A stretch of 64,000 nucleotides of DNA. It comes from Arthrobacter sp. Y81. Lineage in GTDB: Bacteria > Actinomycetota > Actinomycetes > Actinomycetales > Micrococcaceae. A program made the translations under genes and the position numbers. The stretch lies in contig NZ_PJIL01000008.1 of NCBI RefSeq assembly GCF_002929335.1, forward strand, positions 171,753-235,752, written 5' to 3'. The notes below the pieces were generated by a model. That model was not told the origin of the DNA. It did not search any database and saw only the letters and a program-made list of their open reading frames with translations. Below are positions 43,033 to 52,273 of this stretch, piece after piece; within the stretch, counting starts at the first letter, position 1; each line of letters opens with the position of its first letter.

Positions 43033-44550
43033 ATGGAAACCAAGAGCTACACTCTCGACGACGTCGAGCCCACCTACCGCCCGATGATCATCGACGGCGA
43101 AGACGCCCAGGCACAAAGCGGCCGGACCTTCACCCGGCTGAGCCCGGCCCATGAAGTCGAGGTCACCTCCTTCCCGCGCGGCGGCCAGGAGGACGTTGAC
43201 CGTGCGGTCATCGCCGCCCGCACAGCCCTGGACCGCGGCTGGCGCCAGTCCAGCGGATCCGAGAGGTCCAAGCTGCTCCTGAAAGTCGCCGACCTCGTCC
43301 GCCGCGACGCCGAAGCGCTGGCGCTGGCCGAAACCCTGGAGACCGGCAAACCGATCACACAGTCCCGCAATGAAGTCGCCGGCACCGCCGAGCTGTGGGA
43401 ATACGCCGCCAGTCTGGCCCGCAACACCCAGGGCGACGCCCACAACGCCCTCGGACGGGACACGCTGGCCATGGTGGTCCACGAACCCCTTGGCGTGGTC
43501 GGCATGATCACGCCGTGGAACTTCCCGCTGCTGATCATCAGCCAGAAACTGCCGTTCGCCCTGGCCGCGGGCAACACTGCCGTGATCAAACCCAGTGAAA
43601 GTACGTCAGCCACCACCGTCATGCTGGGCCAGCTTATCCGCGAAGCGGGCTTCCCAGCCGGCGTCGTCAACATTGTCACCGGCGACCGCGTGGTCGGGGC
43701 GGCCATCGCGGATCACCCCGGCATCGACATGATCAGCTTTACCGGCTCCACCGGTGTGGGCAAGGGCATTGCCGCCGCGGCGGGCCGGGACCTGAAGAAG
43801 GTGGAACTCGAACTCGGCGGGAAGAACCCGCAGATCATCACGCCCAACGCTGACTTCACCGCCGCAGTCGACGCCGGCGTCTTCGGCGGCTACTTCAACG
43901 TCGGCCAGTGCTGCAATTCCGGCAGCCGCCTCATCGTGCATCGTTCCATGGCCGACGAATTCGCCGCCGCCGTCGTCGAGCGGGCCAAGCACATGCGCGT
44001 GGGCGACCCGCTCAAGGCAGACACCCTCGTCGGTTCCCTTGTCAACGACGCCCAGCTCGCCGTCGTCGAACGCTACGTGGCCGAAGGCCGCGACGCCGGG
44101 GCCCACCTGCTCACCGGCGGCGACCGCCTCGATACCGGGCTCAACGGCCGCTTCTTCCAGCCCACCGTCTTCACGGACGTGACCGCCCGGATGTCCATCG
44201 CCACCGAGGAGATCTTCGGACCCGTCCTGTCCGTCCTGCCCTACGACACCCTGGAGGAGGCCATCGGGATCGCAAACTCCACCTCGTTCGGCCTGTCCGC
44301 GGGGATCTGGAGCAACGACATCAACGAAGCCCTGACCGCTGCCCGCGATCTGCGCGCCGGGACCGTCTGGGTCAACCGCTGGATGGACGGCTACCCCGAA
44401 GTGCCGTTCGGCGGCTACGGACACAGCGGCATCGGCCGCGAACTGGGGCGCCAGGCCCTCGCAGAGTTCAGCGAACTGAAAACCATCCAGCTCCAGGTCG
44501 GCATCCGCGAAAACCGCTGGGTCGATGCCCCCGACGCCGCCCGCCGCTAA
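43033..44550 (+). CDS. NAD(P)-dependent aldehyde dehydrogenase
   Basis: A 505-residue ALDH. The catalytic Cys lies in FNVGQCCNSGSRL near residue 297, the general base Glu in VELELGGKNPQ near 262, and the cofactor region is TGSTGVGKGIAAAAGR. TPWNFPLLI and EIFGPVLSVLPY are also present. It turns an aldehyde, perhaps a sugar aldehyde from the locus, into the acid. AAGGACACC precedes the ATG. It is the fifth gene of the rightward operon. Confidence 0.94.
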   Translation: METKSYTLDDVEPTYRPMIIDGEDAQAQSGRTFTRLSPAHEVEVTSFPRGGQEDVDRAVIAARTALDRGWRQSSGSERSKLLLKVADLVRRDAEALALAETLETGKPITQSRNEVAGTAELWEYAASLARNTQGDAHNALGRDTLAMVVHEPLGVVGMITPWNFPLLIISQKLPFALAAGNTAVIKPSESTSATTVMLGQLIREAGFPAGVVNIVTGDRVVGAAIADHPGIDMISFTGSTGVGKGIAAAAGRDLKKVELELGGKNPQIITPNADFTAAVDAGVFGGYFNVGQCCNSGSRLIVHRSMADEFAAAVVERAKHMRVGDPLKADTLVGSLVNDAQLAVVERYVAEGRDAGAHLLTGGDRLDTGLNGRFFQPTVFTDVTARMSIATEEIFGPVLSVLPYDTLEEAIGIANSTSFGLSAGIWSNDINEALTAARDLRAGTVWVNRWMDGYPEVPFGGYGHSGIGRELGRQALAEFSELKTIQLQVGIRENRWVDAPDAARR

Positions 44551-44577
44551 GACCCCAAACCCCTGAAAGAAACGAAG

Positions 44578-45795
44578 ATGACAACCACAACCACCGCAGC
44601 CCCCGCGAACGCCACCGCGGAAGTGCTGCCGACCATGCTCCCCCTCACCCTCCCTGCCGGGTATGAAGTGCCGGCAGCGTTCCGTGAGGCAGCCGCCAAG
44701 GCTTGGAAAACCGCCTCAGCGAAACTGGACGGACTGATCACCCGGCACCCGGACCGGTTCCCGCTGTACACCGGGGAAGGCAAATGGGTGGTCGACGGCG
44801 AGGCATGGACCAACTGGTGCGAAGGCTTCCTCGGCGGCCAGCTCTGGATGCTCTCCCGCCGGGCCGGTGACGCCGACCGCGCCCGCTTCCGCAGCGCCGC
44901 CGAACACTACTCGGAGCTCATTGAAGAACGGAAGAGCGACGACACAGTCCATGATCTGGGCTTCCTTTTCTGGTCCACCTACCGGCGCTGGTACGAAGCC
45001 ACGGGCGACACCACCAAGCGCGACGTCGTCATCGAGGCCGGACGCACCACCGCCAGCCGCTACCGGGAAACCGGCCGGTACATGCCCAGTTTCCGCCAGC
45101 CCGACAGCCTGTTCATCGACATCATGATGAACATCCACATGGCCCTCTACGCCGCGCAGCAGACCGGTGACCAGGACATGGCCCGCAAAGCCGTGGACCA
45201 CTGCCTGACCACCCGCCGCTTCCTCATGCGCGGCGACGGCTCCGCCTCCCACGAAGGCATGTTCGACCTGGAAACCGGCGCCTTCCTGAAGCAGACCACG
45301 CAGCAGGGATTCTCCGACGAAGGATCCTGGGCCCGCGGACAGGCCTGGGCCCTCTACGGCTTCGGCACCGTCTACCGCTTCACCGGTGAACGGCGCTTCC
45401 TCGAAACAGCCATTGCCGCCGCCGACTTCTACATCGAAAAAACCGGCGACCGCCTCGTCCCGCCCAACGACTGGGACGAACCCAACCCCGCCCGCGCCTA
45501 CGAAACGTCCGCAGCTGCAGCCGCAGCCGGAGGCTTCTGGCAGCTCGCCGGCCTCGTCCAGGACCGGACCAAGGCCAAAATCTACGCCGACTACGCGGTG
45601 GACATCCTGCGCCGCCTCACCGGGGGCGACTTCCTGGCCAGCCCGGGCGAGGACTGGGAGGGCGTGCTCAAGCACGGCAGCTACCATGAAGGCAAGGACC
45701 TGGGCGTCGACGAATCCGTGATGTGGGGCGACTACTGGTTCCTGGACACCATCGACCAGATCCAGCAGTTCGACGAAGCCCGGAGGGGCCAGTGA
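44578..45795 (+). CDS. GH88 unsaturated glucuronyl hydrolase
   Basis: A 405-residue glycoside hydrolase of family 88 (alpha/alpha barrel). The family's catalytic Asp residues appear in VHDLGFLFWST (near 123) and FIDIMMNIHMAL (near 182), with the sugar-binding SWARGQAWALYGFG. It removes 4,5-unsaturated uronic acids from lyase products of polysaccharides. There is no signal peptide, so it acts in the cytoplasm after import. Its product normally becomes 2-keto-3-deoxygluconate, the substrate of the kinase and aldolase in the other arm of this locus, which ties the two operons together. It overlaps the next gene by GTGA. Confidence 0.92.
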   Translation: MTTTTTAAPANATAEVLPTMLPLTLPAGYEVPAAFREAAAKAWKTASAKLDGLITRHPDRFPLYTGEGKWVVDGEAWTNWCEGFLGGQLWMLSRRAGDADRARFRSAAEHYSELIEERKSDDTVHDLGFLFWSTYRRWYEATGDTTKRDVVIEAGRTTASRYRETGRYMPSFRQPDSLFIDIMMNIHMALYAAQQTGDQDMARKAVDHCLTTRRFLMRGDGSASHEGMFDLETGAFLKQTTQQGFSDEGSWARGQAWALYGFGTVYRFTGERRFLETAIAAADFYIEKTGDRLVPPNDWDEPNPARAYETSAAAAAAGGFWQLAGLVQDRTKAKIYADYAVDILRRLTGGDFLASPGEDWEGVLKHGSYHEGKDLGVDESVMWGDYWFLDTIDQIQQFDEARRGQ

Positions 45796-47405
45796 ACACC
45801 GTGTCGCGGACAACCATCGACGAGGCACCCCGTCCGGAAGCGCCGGCAGAACCGGTGCTTCCGGACGAGGTGATACGGACTGACATCGCCATCATCGGAT
45901 CAGGCATGAGCGGCGGCACCATGGCGTACGCCCTCAAGGACTCCGGCGCCAAGGTCCTGATCATCGAACGCGGCCACCGCCTGCCTGCGGAGCCGCAGAA
46001 CTCCGACCTGGACGAGGTGTACCTCAAAGGCCGGTACAAGAATGCCGACACCTGGTACAACGGCCGCACCGGCGAAGCCTTCAAGCCCGGCGTCTACTAC
46101 TGGGTGGGAGGCTGCACCAAGGTCTACGGCGCCTGCCTGCCGCGCTTCCGCGCCAGCGACTTCGAAGAAACGACACACCAGGACGGGACCTCGCCGGCAT
46201 GGCCGTTCAGCTACGAGGACCTCGAGCCCTACTACGCGCGGGCCGAGAAGCTGTTCCGGGTCCGTGGCCAGATCGGCGAAGACCCAACCGAGCCGGCCCA
46301 TTCCGAGGCTTACCCATTCCCGGCCCTGGACCACGAACCGGTCATCCAGGACCTCGCCGGCTCCTTCCGCCGGCAAGGCCTGCACCCGTTCCGGATGGCC
46401 AACGGCCTCGACGCCGACACTCCTGAGAAGCGCGCCCTCTGCGCCACCAGCGACGGCGCCCCGAACGAAGCCGGACTGAAGTCCGACGCCGAAAAGATCG
46501 CCATTGACCCGGCCCTTGCTGCTGGGGTAGGTCTCATGACGGGCACCAAGGTCTTCCGCCTCATCCCCGGACCTGACGGGCGGACCATCGTCGCAGCCCT
46601 GGCTGAACGCGACGACCAGGTCATCCGTATCGAAGCCGACAAGTTCATCCTCGCCGCAGGCGCCGTGAACTCGGCAGCGCTCCTGCTGGGCTCGGCCACT
46701 CCTGAGTTTCCCCGCGGCCTGGCCAACTCCTCCGGACTCGTGGGCCGGAATTACATGGTGCACAACAGCACCTTTTTCATCGGCATCAACCCGTTCAGGG
46801 TCAACCCGACGCTGTGGCAGAAAACCCTGGGCCTCAATGACTGGTATGAAGCCGGACCCACCAACAAATACCCGCTGGGAAACCTGCAGATGCTCGGAAA
46901 GCTGCGCGCCAGCATGCTCAAGATGGCCAGACCCTGGGCGCCATCCTGGCTGCTGAAAGCCCTGTCCGACCGCAGCATCGACATCTACCTGACCACCGAG
47001 GACCTGCCGCGAAAGAACAACGGCATCAGCCTGGTCAACGGAAACATCCACGTCTGGTGGGAGCCGAACAACCTCGGGCCCCACAAGGAACTGGTCCGCC
47101 GGATCGGCAAGGCCGTCCGGAAGGCCGGGTATCCGGTCATCTTCAGTGAGCGCATGGGCATCGAAACCAACTCCCACCAATGCGGAACGGCCGTGGCAGG
47201 ACACGATCCCGCCAGCAGCGTTCTCCGGCCGGACTGCCGCGCCCATGATCTGGACAACCTCTGGATCGTGGACAGCTCCTTCTTCCCCTCATCCGCTGCC
47301 CTCAATCCGGCCCTGACCATCGCGGCCAATGCCCTCCGGGTCGCGGACACCATCCTCGCCACCCGCGACCCGGGCGTCCAGCGGCTCTCCGCGGGAAAGG
47401 ATTGA
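45792..47405 (+). CDS. GMC oxidoreductase, pyranose/glycoside 3-oxidase-like
   Basis: A 537-residue flavoprotein. The FAD motif is IIGSGMSGGTM near residue 36, and there is a flavin-attachment-like VGGCTKVYGACLPRF region. The C-terminal catalytic segment SHQCGTAVAGHDP and SSAALNPALTIAANALR hold the His and Asn expected for this GMC branch. Relatives in Arthrobacter-type bacteria include pyranose oxidases that act as glycoside 3-oxidases, but the assignment here is by pattern only. The GTG at 45792 overlaps the GH88 stop and follows GGAGGGG. It might make a 3-keto-glycoside for the Gfo/Idh enzyme. Confidence 0.87.
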   Translation: MNTVSRTTIDEAPRPEAPAEPVLPDEVIRTDIAIIGSGMSGGTMAYALKDSGAKVLIIERGHRLPAEPQNSDLDEVYLKGRYKNADTWYNGRTGEAFKPGVYYWVGGCTKVYGACLPRFRASDFEETTHQDGTSPAWPFSYEDLEPYYARAEKLFRVRGQIGEDPTEPAHSEAYPFPALDHEPVIQDLAGSFRRQGLHPFRMANGLDADTPEKRALCATSDGAPNEAGLKSDAEKIAIDPALAAGVGLMTGTKVFRLIPGPDGRTIVAALAERDDQVIRIEADKFILAAGAVNSAALLLGSATPEFPRGLANSSGLVGRNYMVHNSTFFIGINPFRVNPTLWQKTLGLNDWYEAGPTNKYPLGNLQMLGKLRASMLKMARPWAPSWLLKALSDRSIDIYLTTEDLPRKNNGISLVNGNIHVWWEPNNLGPHKELVRRIGKAVRKAGYPVIFSERMGIETNSHQCGTAVAGHDPASSVLRPDCRAHDLDNLWIVDSSFFPSSAALNPALTIAANALRVADTILATRDPGVQRLSAGKD

Positions 47406-47466
47406 TAAAGTCGAGACGCGGGGAGCGCCGCTTCTCCGCCTATCGACCCACCGGCAGGATTACAGC

Positions 47467-48489
47467 ATGGCCCCGCGCATCACCCTCGAAGACGTGAGCA
47501 AGGCTGCCGGCGTCTCCCGTTCCACGGCTTCCCTCGTCGTTCGCGGCAGCTCCCGCATCCCGGAGTCCACAGCCGCCAAGGTACGCGAAGCCATGAACGA
47601 GCTGGGCTACGTGTACAACCGGCAGGCCGCCAACCTGCGGCAGAGCCGGTCGATGACCATCGGGCTCATCGTCACCGAGATCATCAACCCCTACTTCGCC
47701 GAGCTGGCGATGGCCGTCGACCAGATCACCCATGACTCCGGCTACACCATCTTCATCGGTTACAGCCGTGACCACGCTGACCGCCAGCATGAAATCATCT
47801 CGTCCATGATCGAACGCCAGGTCGACGGGATCCTCCTGCTGCCGGCGCCGGACACTGACCCGGAAAAGCTCGCCAAGCAGGTCAATGCCGCCAATGTCCC
47901 GGTGGTGCTGCTCGCACGCCGGTTCGCCGGCTTCGATTACGTCGGCAGTGAGAACGTCAAGGGGGCATCCATGCTCGGAGGTCACCTCTCGGCGTTGGGC
48001 TGCCGGAGCGTGGCATTCCTCGGTGGCCTGGCGGCATCATCCCTCGCGGAACGGGAGGAAGGCCTGCGGGCGTCGCTTGAACCCAATGGCTGCGAAGTGT
48101 GGAGCACGGACGAGTTCCGCAGCCCCATCACCCCCGAAGGGGGCGCCGCCGCCGTGGGCCGGCTCTTCGACCAGGGAAAACTCCCCGACGCGATCATCGC
48201 CTATAACGACGCCGTCGCCCAAGGCGTCTACGACGAGATGCGGCGTCGCGGGCTGGAGCCCGGCCGAGACCTCGCGGTGGCATCCTTCGATGACACCCGT
48301 ATCGCCGCAAGCCAGGTTCCGCCCATGACATCCGTGGCAGGATTCCCCCAGGAGATCGGGGCGAAAGGCACCGAAATGCTGATGACCCGCCTCTCCGACG
48401 GGAACGCAGACATGCCAACGCAACAGACTCTCATCCAGCCCCAGCTCAAGATCCGGTCGTCCACGGCCACCTGGCGGCCCCGGACGTAA
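47467..48489 (+). CDS. LacI-family repressor 2 (paralogue)
   Basis: A 340-residue LacI-type repressor very close to repressor 1: the recognition helix GVSRSTASLV is identical and much of the N-terminal half matches (ELGYVYNRQAAN, SMTIGLIVTEIINPYF, GYSRDHADRQ). Both end in the same TWRPRT/QWRPRT tail. The sensor half diverges more, so the two may read related operators but different inducers. The ATG at 47467 has CAGGAT upstream; the longer frame lies partly in the previous gene. It closes the rightward operon region. A local duplication is likely. Confidence 0.94.
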   Translation: MAPRITLEDVSKAAGVSRSTASLVVRGSSRIPESTAAKVREAMNELGYVYNRQAANLRQSRSMTIGLIVTEIINPYFAELAMAVDQITHDSGYTIFIGYSRDHADRQHEIISSMIERQVDGILLLPAPDTDPEKLAKQVNAANVPVVLLARRFAGFDYVGSENVKGASMLGGHLSALGCRSVAFLGGLAASSLAEREEGLRASLEPNGCEVWSTDEFRSPITPEGGAAAVGRLFDQGKLPDAIIAYNDAVAQGVYDEMRRRGLEPGRDLAVASFDDTRIAASQVPPMTSVAGFPQEIGAKGTEMLMTRLSDGNADMPTQQTLIQPQLKIRSSTATWRPRT

Positions 48490-48553
48490 CCACGCCGTGC
48501 GGTATTCCCCTTCGGAAACCGACCGGACGGCCAACAGACAGGAAATGATCCAT

Positions 48554-49114
48554 ATGGTCCCCGAACCCGCCGCTCCTTCGGCCACAGCAGAGACAGAATT
48601 CGACCCGGACTCCCCCGATAAGCAGTCCGAGCCGGCGCTACGGTCGCTGATCGCACGCATCGAAGGTGAAGTCCGCACTTTACAGTTGGGCAGTTTCAGC
48701 CAATCCGACGCCCTCGCTCTTGGCCTGTTGCTGGTGGAGATGGCCACAGTGCGGAAGCTCCCGGTCGCCATCGACATCCGCCGGAACGAGCACATCCTCT
48801 TCCACGTCTCCCTGCCCGGCGCGACACCGGACAACGAAATCTGGGTGGCGAAAAAGAGCAGGACGGCGGAGCGGTATGCCGAACCGTCGCTTCTGGTCGG
48901 TCTCAAAGGCAGGCTCGGCGGGGGAACCTTGGAGGACAACGGCTGGTTCGACCAGACACGCTATGCGCCCCATGGCGGTGCCTTCCCGGTATACGTAAAA
49001 GGCACCGGGCAAGTAGCAACCGTGACAGTTTCCGGGTTGCCGCAGAAGGCCGATCACGAGTTCGTCGTGGAGGCACTCACGTCATTCGTTGGCGCCCAGG
49101 GCCGCCACGCCTAA
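48554..49114 (+). CDS. UPF0303 / HbpS-like heme-degrading domain protein
   Basis: A 186-residue protein of the UPF0303 group related to the GlcG/HbpS fold. Characteristic stretches are LPVAIDIRRNEHILFHVSLPGATPDN (about residues 75-100), EIWVAKKSRTAERY, YAPHGGAFPVYVKGTG and TVTVSGLPQKADHEFVVEAL. The group is annotated as heme-degrading, but for most members the activity is untested. The ATG at 48554 is chosen for its spacing from AGGAA; ATG 48545 is too close to that site. It follows LacI 2 by 64 bases and may be co-transcribed with the sugar locus. Confidence 0.85.
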   Translation: MVPEPAAPSATAETEFDPDSPDKQSEPALRSLIARIEGEVRTLQLGSFSQSDALALGLLLVEMATVRKLPVAIDIRRNEHILFHVSLPGATPDNEIWVAKKSRTAERYAEPSLLVGLKGRLGGGTLEDNGWFDQTRYAPHGGAFPVYVKGTGQVATVTVSGLPQKADHEFVVEALTSFVGAQGRHA

Positions 49115-49258
49115 CAAGCCGAGTGGCGCAGGCTGCTTTGGCCGGCTTGACCCTCCAGCGCTTCAGCTCCAGAGTTCCCGACAGCCTGGACGGAGGCGGA
49201 TGAGGCGTCTTTTGATGGCATGGCTGCTTCCTTGCAGTACTAATACTTCACTCGCTTT

Positions 49259-50320
49259 TCAGCGGCCCGGGTAGACCACTGCTTTCAGCTGCCCGGCCTG
49301 CTTGCCGGCTTTGAGTGCTTCTTCGGACTCGGCGAGGGCGAACTTGCCGGTCACCAGGATGTCCAGGTCCACCTTCCCGTCCGCGATGAGCTGGATGGCC
49401 AGCGGCCAGGTGTTCGTGTAGCGGAACACGCCGGAGAGCCAGATCTCCCGGTTCTGGATGAAGGAGACGGGGAGTTCGACGTCGTCCGCGCCCAGTCCCA
49501 CGAGGATGACCCTGCCGGCGGGTCCGACGGCCTTGATCCCGGAACGGACCGCCTGAGGGGCGCCGGAGGCGTCAATGAACGCATCGACGTCGAGCCCTTC
49601 CGCACTGTCCGTCCTGGCGTTGAGCGCGTGTGTGGCTCCGTGTTCCAGGGCGAACGCGAGCCGGTCCTCGGCGATGTCCGTGATGTAAATTTCGGTGGCG
49701 CCGAAGGCACGCGCTGCTTGGGCGGCGATGATGCCGATGGGCCCGGCCCCTGCGATCAGGACCCTGCTGCCGGGCTTGATGTCGGCGCGCTCGCAGGCCC
49801 AGAGACCGACGGAGAGCGGTTCGATGAGGGCGGCGGCCTCGTCGCTGACGCTGTCGGGAATCTCGTAGGCGAAGTCGCTCTGGATGGTGACGTATTCGGC
49901 GAAGGCGCCGTCGATCGGCGGGGTGGCGTAGAACTCGATGTCCGGGCACAGATTGTAGCGGCCGGCCTTGCACTGCTTGCAGGTGCGGCAGGGACGCTGG
50001 GGTTCGACGGCGACCCGGTTGCCGATGCGGGCAGGGTCAACGGCGCTTCCGACGGCGGCGATCCGGCCGGAGAGTTCGTGGCCGAGGATCAGCGGGTGGT
50101 CCACCACGTAGTCGCCGATCCGGCCGTGCTCGTAATAGTGGACGTCACTGCCGCAGACGCCGACGGCGGCGACCTGGATCAGGACCTGGTCGGCGTCGAG
50201 CTGCGGCAGGGGCAGGGTCTCCATAACCATGTCACCCTGGCGTTTCAGGATGGAGGCGCGCATGGTGGTTGGCAGGTCGGCGGTGGCCAGGGGTGTGGAC
50301 TGGGTGGTGGGTGTTGTCAT
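49259..50320 (-). CDS. Zinc-dependent polyol dehydrogenase (sorbitol/xylitol type)
   Basis: A 353-residue medium-chain dehydrogenase. The catalytic zinc region is VGVCGSDVHYYEHG and GHELSGRIAAVGS, the structural zinc lobe has CRTCKQCKAGRYNLCP, and the NAD fold shows GAGPIGIIAAQAARAFG followed by an acidic ITDIAED, which favours NAD over NADP. It probably oxidises the sugar alcohol imported by the upstream transporter. The frame is open far upstream; ATG 50320 is preferred with AAAGG nine bases before it, while ATG 50350 directly after the permease stop is possible. Confidence 0.92.
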   Translation of the reverse strand: MTTPTTQSTPLATADLPTTMRASILKRQGDMVMETLPLPQLDADQVLIQVAAVGVCGSDVHYYEHGRIGDYVVDHPLILGHELSGRIAAVGSAVDPARIGNRVAVEPQRPCRTCKQCKAGRYNLCPDIEFYATPPIDGAFAEYVTIQSDFAYEIPDSVSDEAAALIEPLSVGLWACERADIKPGSRVLIAGAGPIGIIAAQAARAFGATEIYITDIAEDRLAFALEHGATHALNARTDSAEGLDVDAFIDASGAPQAVRSGIKAVGPAGRVILVGLGADDVELPVSFIQNREIWLSGVFRYTNTWPLAIQLIADGKVDLDILVTGKFALAESEEALKAGKQAGQLKAVVYPGR

Positions 50321-50352
50321 CGGAGCGAACCTTTCGAAAGCAGCGGGCATGG

Positions 50353-51282
50353 TTACTTCACGGCGCCAAGGGAGAGGCCCTGGACGAGCTTGTCCTGGGC
50401 AGCGAAGCCGGCAAAGAGGACGGGGAGGGAGATCACGACGGCGGCCGCGCAGACTTTGGCGAGGAAGAGGCCCTGGCCCGAGACGAAGCCCGTCAGGAAG
50501 ACCGGGGCGGTGCCTGCCACCACGCCCGTGAGGACACGGGCCAGGAGCAGTTCGTTCCAGCTGAAGATGAAGCAGATCAGGGCGGTCGCGGCGATGCCGG
50601 GCATCGCGACGGGGGCGATGATCTTGCGGAGCGTCAGGAGGAGGTTGGCGCCGTCGATCTGGGCGGCTTCCAGCATTTCGACCGGTACTTCGGCGAGGAA
50701 TGACCGCATCATCCAGACCGCGATCGGGAGGTTCATGGACGTGTACATCAGGATCAGGAACCAGATGTTGTCCAGGGCTCCGACGGTCCTGGCAAAGAGG
50801 TAGAGCGGCAGGATCGCAGCCACCACCGGCATCATCTTGGTGGAGAGGAAGAAGAACATCACGTCCGTCCACTTCTTCACCGGCCGGATGGAAAGGGCGT
50901 ACGTAGCGGGGATGGCCAGGACCAGCACCAGGACCGTGGACAGGATCGAAGCGGTGGCGGAGTTGATCATCGACGGCCACGGGCTCACGCCGGACGTTTC
51001 CCCGAAGAACTCCCTGTACGCGTCTAGGGTGAGGTTCGCGGCGATGGACGGCGGGTTCGTTGCTGCGTCGGTTTCCGAGTGGAAGGAGGTCAGGATCATC
51101 CACACGACGGGTGCGGCGAACAGCAGGGCCAGCAGCCAGGCGGCGAGTCCGGCGGCGGTGTTGTTGCGCGTGGGGTCCATGCGTGACTTGCCGCGCCGGA
51201 GTGGTCCGGTTGTCGAACTGGCACGTGATGTTGAACGGGCATGGCCCGACTTGCGTGGTGCGGCAGGAGTGAGCGTGCTCAT
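50353..51282 (-). CDS. Polyol/sugar ABC permease (MalG/SmoG type)
   Basis: A 309-residue inner-membrane permease with six hydrophobic segments after a basic Ser/Arg-rich tail of about 40 residues. The EAA loop is MLEAAQIDGANLLLTLRKIIAP. It overlaps the partner permease by four bases and is followed by the polyol dehydrogenase. The combination of transporter and dehydrogenase is that of Smo-type sorbitol/mannitol operons. No ATPase gene is present in the operon. Confidence 0.92.
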   Translation of the reverse strand: MSTLTPAAPRKSGHARSTSRASSTTGPLRRGKSRMDPTRNNTAAGLAAWLLALLFAAPVVWMILTSFHSETDAATNPPSIAANLTLDAYREFFGETSGVSPWPSMINSATASILSTVLVLVLAIPATYALSIRPVKKWTDVMFFFLSTKMMPVVAAILPLYLFARTVGALDNIWFLILMYTSMNLPIAVWMMRSFLAEVPVEMLEAAQIDGANLLLTLRKIIAPVAMPGIAATALICFIFSWNELLLARVLTGVVAGTAPVFLTGFVSGQGLFLAKVCAAAVVISLPVLFAGFAAQDKLVQGLSLGAVK

Positions 51283-52247
51283 CGTGCTGCCTCCTTCTTG
51301 AAGAGCGAAAAGACGGTGCGGAGTGCGAACGTGGCCACGATGATCGTGCCGATGACCACCACGACGCCGGCGGCGGACGCCAGGCCGTATTCATTGGCGA
51401 AGTAGAACGTCTGGTAGATGGCGTACGGCAGGTTGGCCGTGCCCAGTCCGCCGGCGGTAAGGGTGAAGACGGCGTCGAAGTTCTGCACGATGTAGATGGC
51501 TCCGAGCAGGCCGCCCAGCTCCAGGTACTGGCGCAGGTGCGGCAGCGTCAGGTGGCGGAAGATCGCCCAAGGCGTGGCGCCGTCCATCTGGGCCGCTTCC
51601 ACGGTGTCCATCGGGCGGGACTGCAGGCCCGCTAGGAGGATGAGCATCATAAACGGCGTCCACTGCCAGACCAGCGAAACGATGACGGCCATCATCGGTG
51701 CCTGGGACAACAGGTCCAGCTGGGGCGCCGTAGCGCTGCCGAAGAGGGACCAGACCCAGGTCAGGATGCCGTTGATCAGCCCGTACGTGGGGTTGAGCAG
51801 TGCGTGCTTCCAGATGAGGGCCGCGGCCACGGGCACCACCAGGAATGGCGCGATCAGCAGGGTCCGGGCCAGTCCTCGGCCGATGAACTTCTTGTCCAGC
51901 AGCAGGGCCAGGCCCAGGCCGATCAGCAGGCTGGCCAGCACCACGGAGACGGTGAGGAGGATGGTGGTGAAGATCGCCTGGCGCAGGTCCGGGTCCGTGA
52001 GGACCGTGAGGTAGTTCTCCAGGCCGGCGAAGGCGGTCCTGTCAGGGCTCAGGCTGTTCCAGTTCAGGAACGAGATGATCAGCGTCACCACGAACGGGAG
52101 CTGGGTGACGACGATAAGGAAGATCAGGGCAGGAAGCAGCGGTGCACGCCGCGCCCAGGCCAGGGCGCGTTCCCGCGACCGGTTGTCTCGTGAAGGTTTG
52201 GCTGCACTGCGTCCCGGGCGGGAGATGCGCGCCGTTGCGGTAGTCAT
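51279..52247 (-). CDS. Polyol/sugar ABC permease (MalF/SmoF type)
   Basis: A 322-residue permease with six or more hydrophobic segments and the EAA loop TVEAAQMDGATPWAIFRHLTLP. Two starts are possible: ATG 52271, just after the binding-protein stop, and ATG 52247, which has AGGAGA six bases upstream and is preferred. It works with the SmoG-type permease and the binding protein upstream. Confidence 0.92.
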   Translation of the reverse strand: MTTATARISRPGRSAAKPSRDNRSRERALAWARRAPLLPALIFLIVVTQLPFVVTLIISFLNWNSLSPDRTAFAGLENYLTVLTDPDLRQAIFTTILLTVSVVLASLLIGLGLALLLDKKFIGRGLARTLLIAPFLVVPVAAALIWKHALLNPTYGLINGILTWVWSLFGSATAPQLDLLSQAPMMAVIVSLVWQWTPFMMLILLAGLQSRPMDTVEAAQMDGATPWAIFRHLTLPHLRQYLELGGLLGAIYIVQNFDAVFTLTAGGLGTANLPYAIYQTFYFANEYGLASAAGVVVVIGTIIVATFALRTVFSLFKKEAAR

Positions 52248-52273
52248 GATGTTCTCCTGCGGTTCGGTCATTG

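Noticed and set aside
49115..49149. Inverted repeat CAAGCCG / CGGCTTG after the UPF0303 gene as a terminator
   Set aside because: Only 7 bp with a 21-base loop and no T-run; not strong enough to call.
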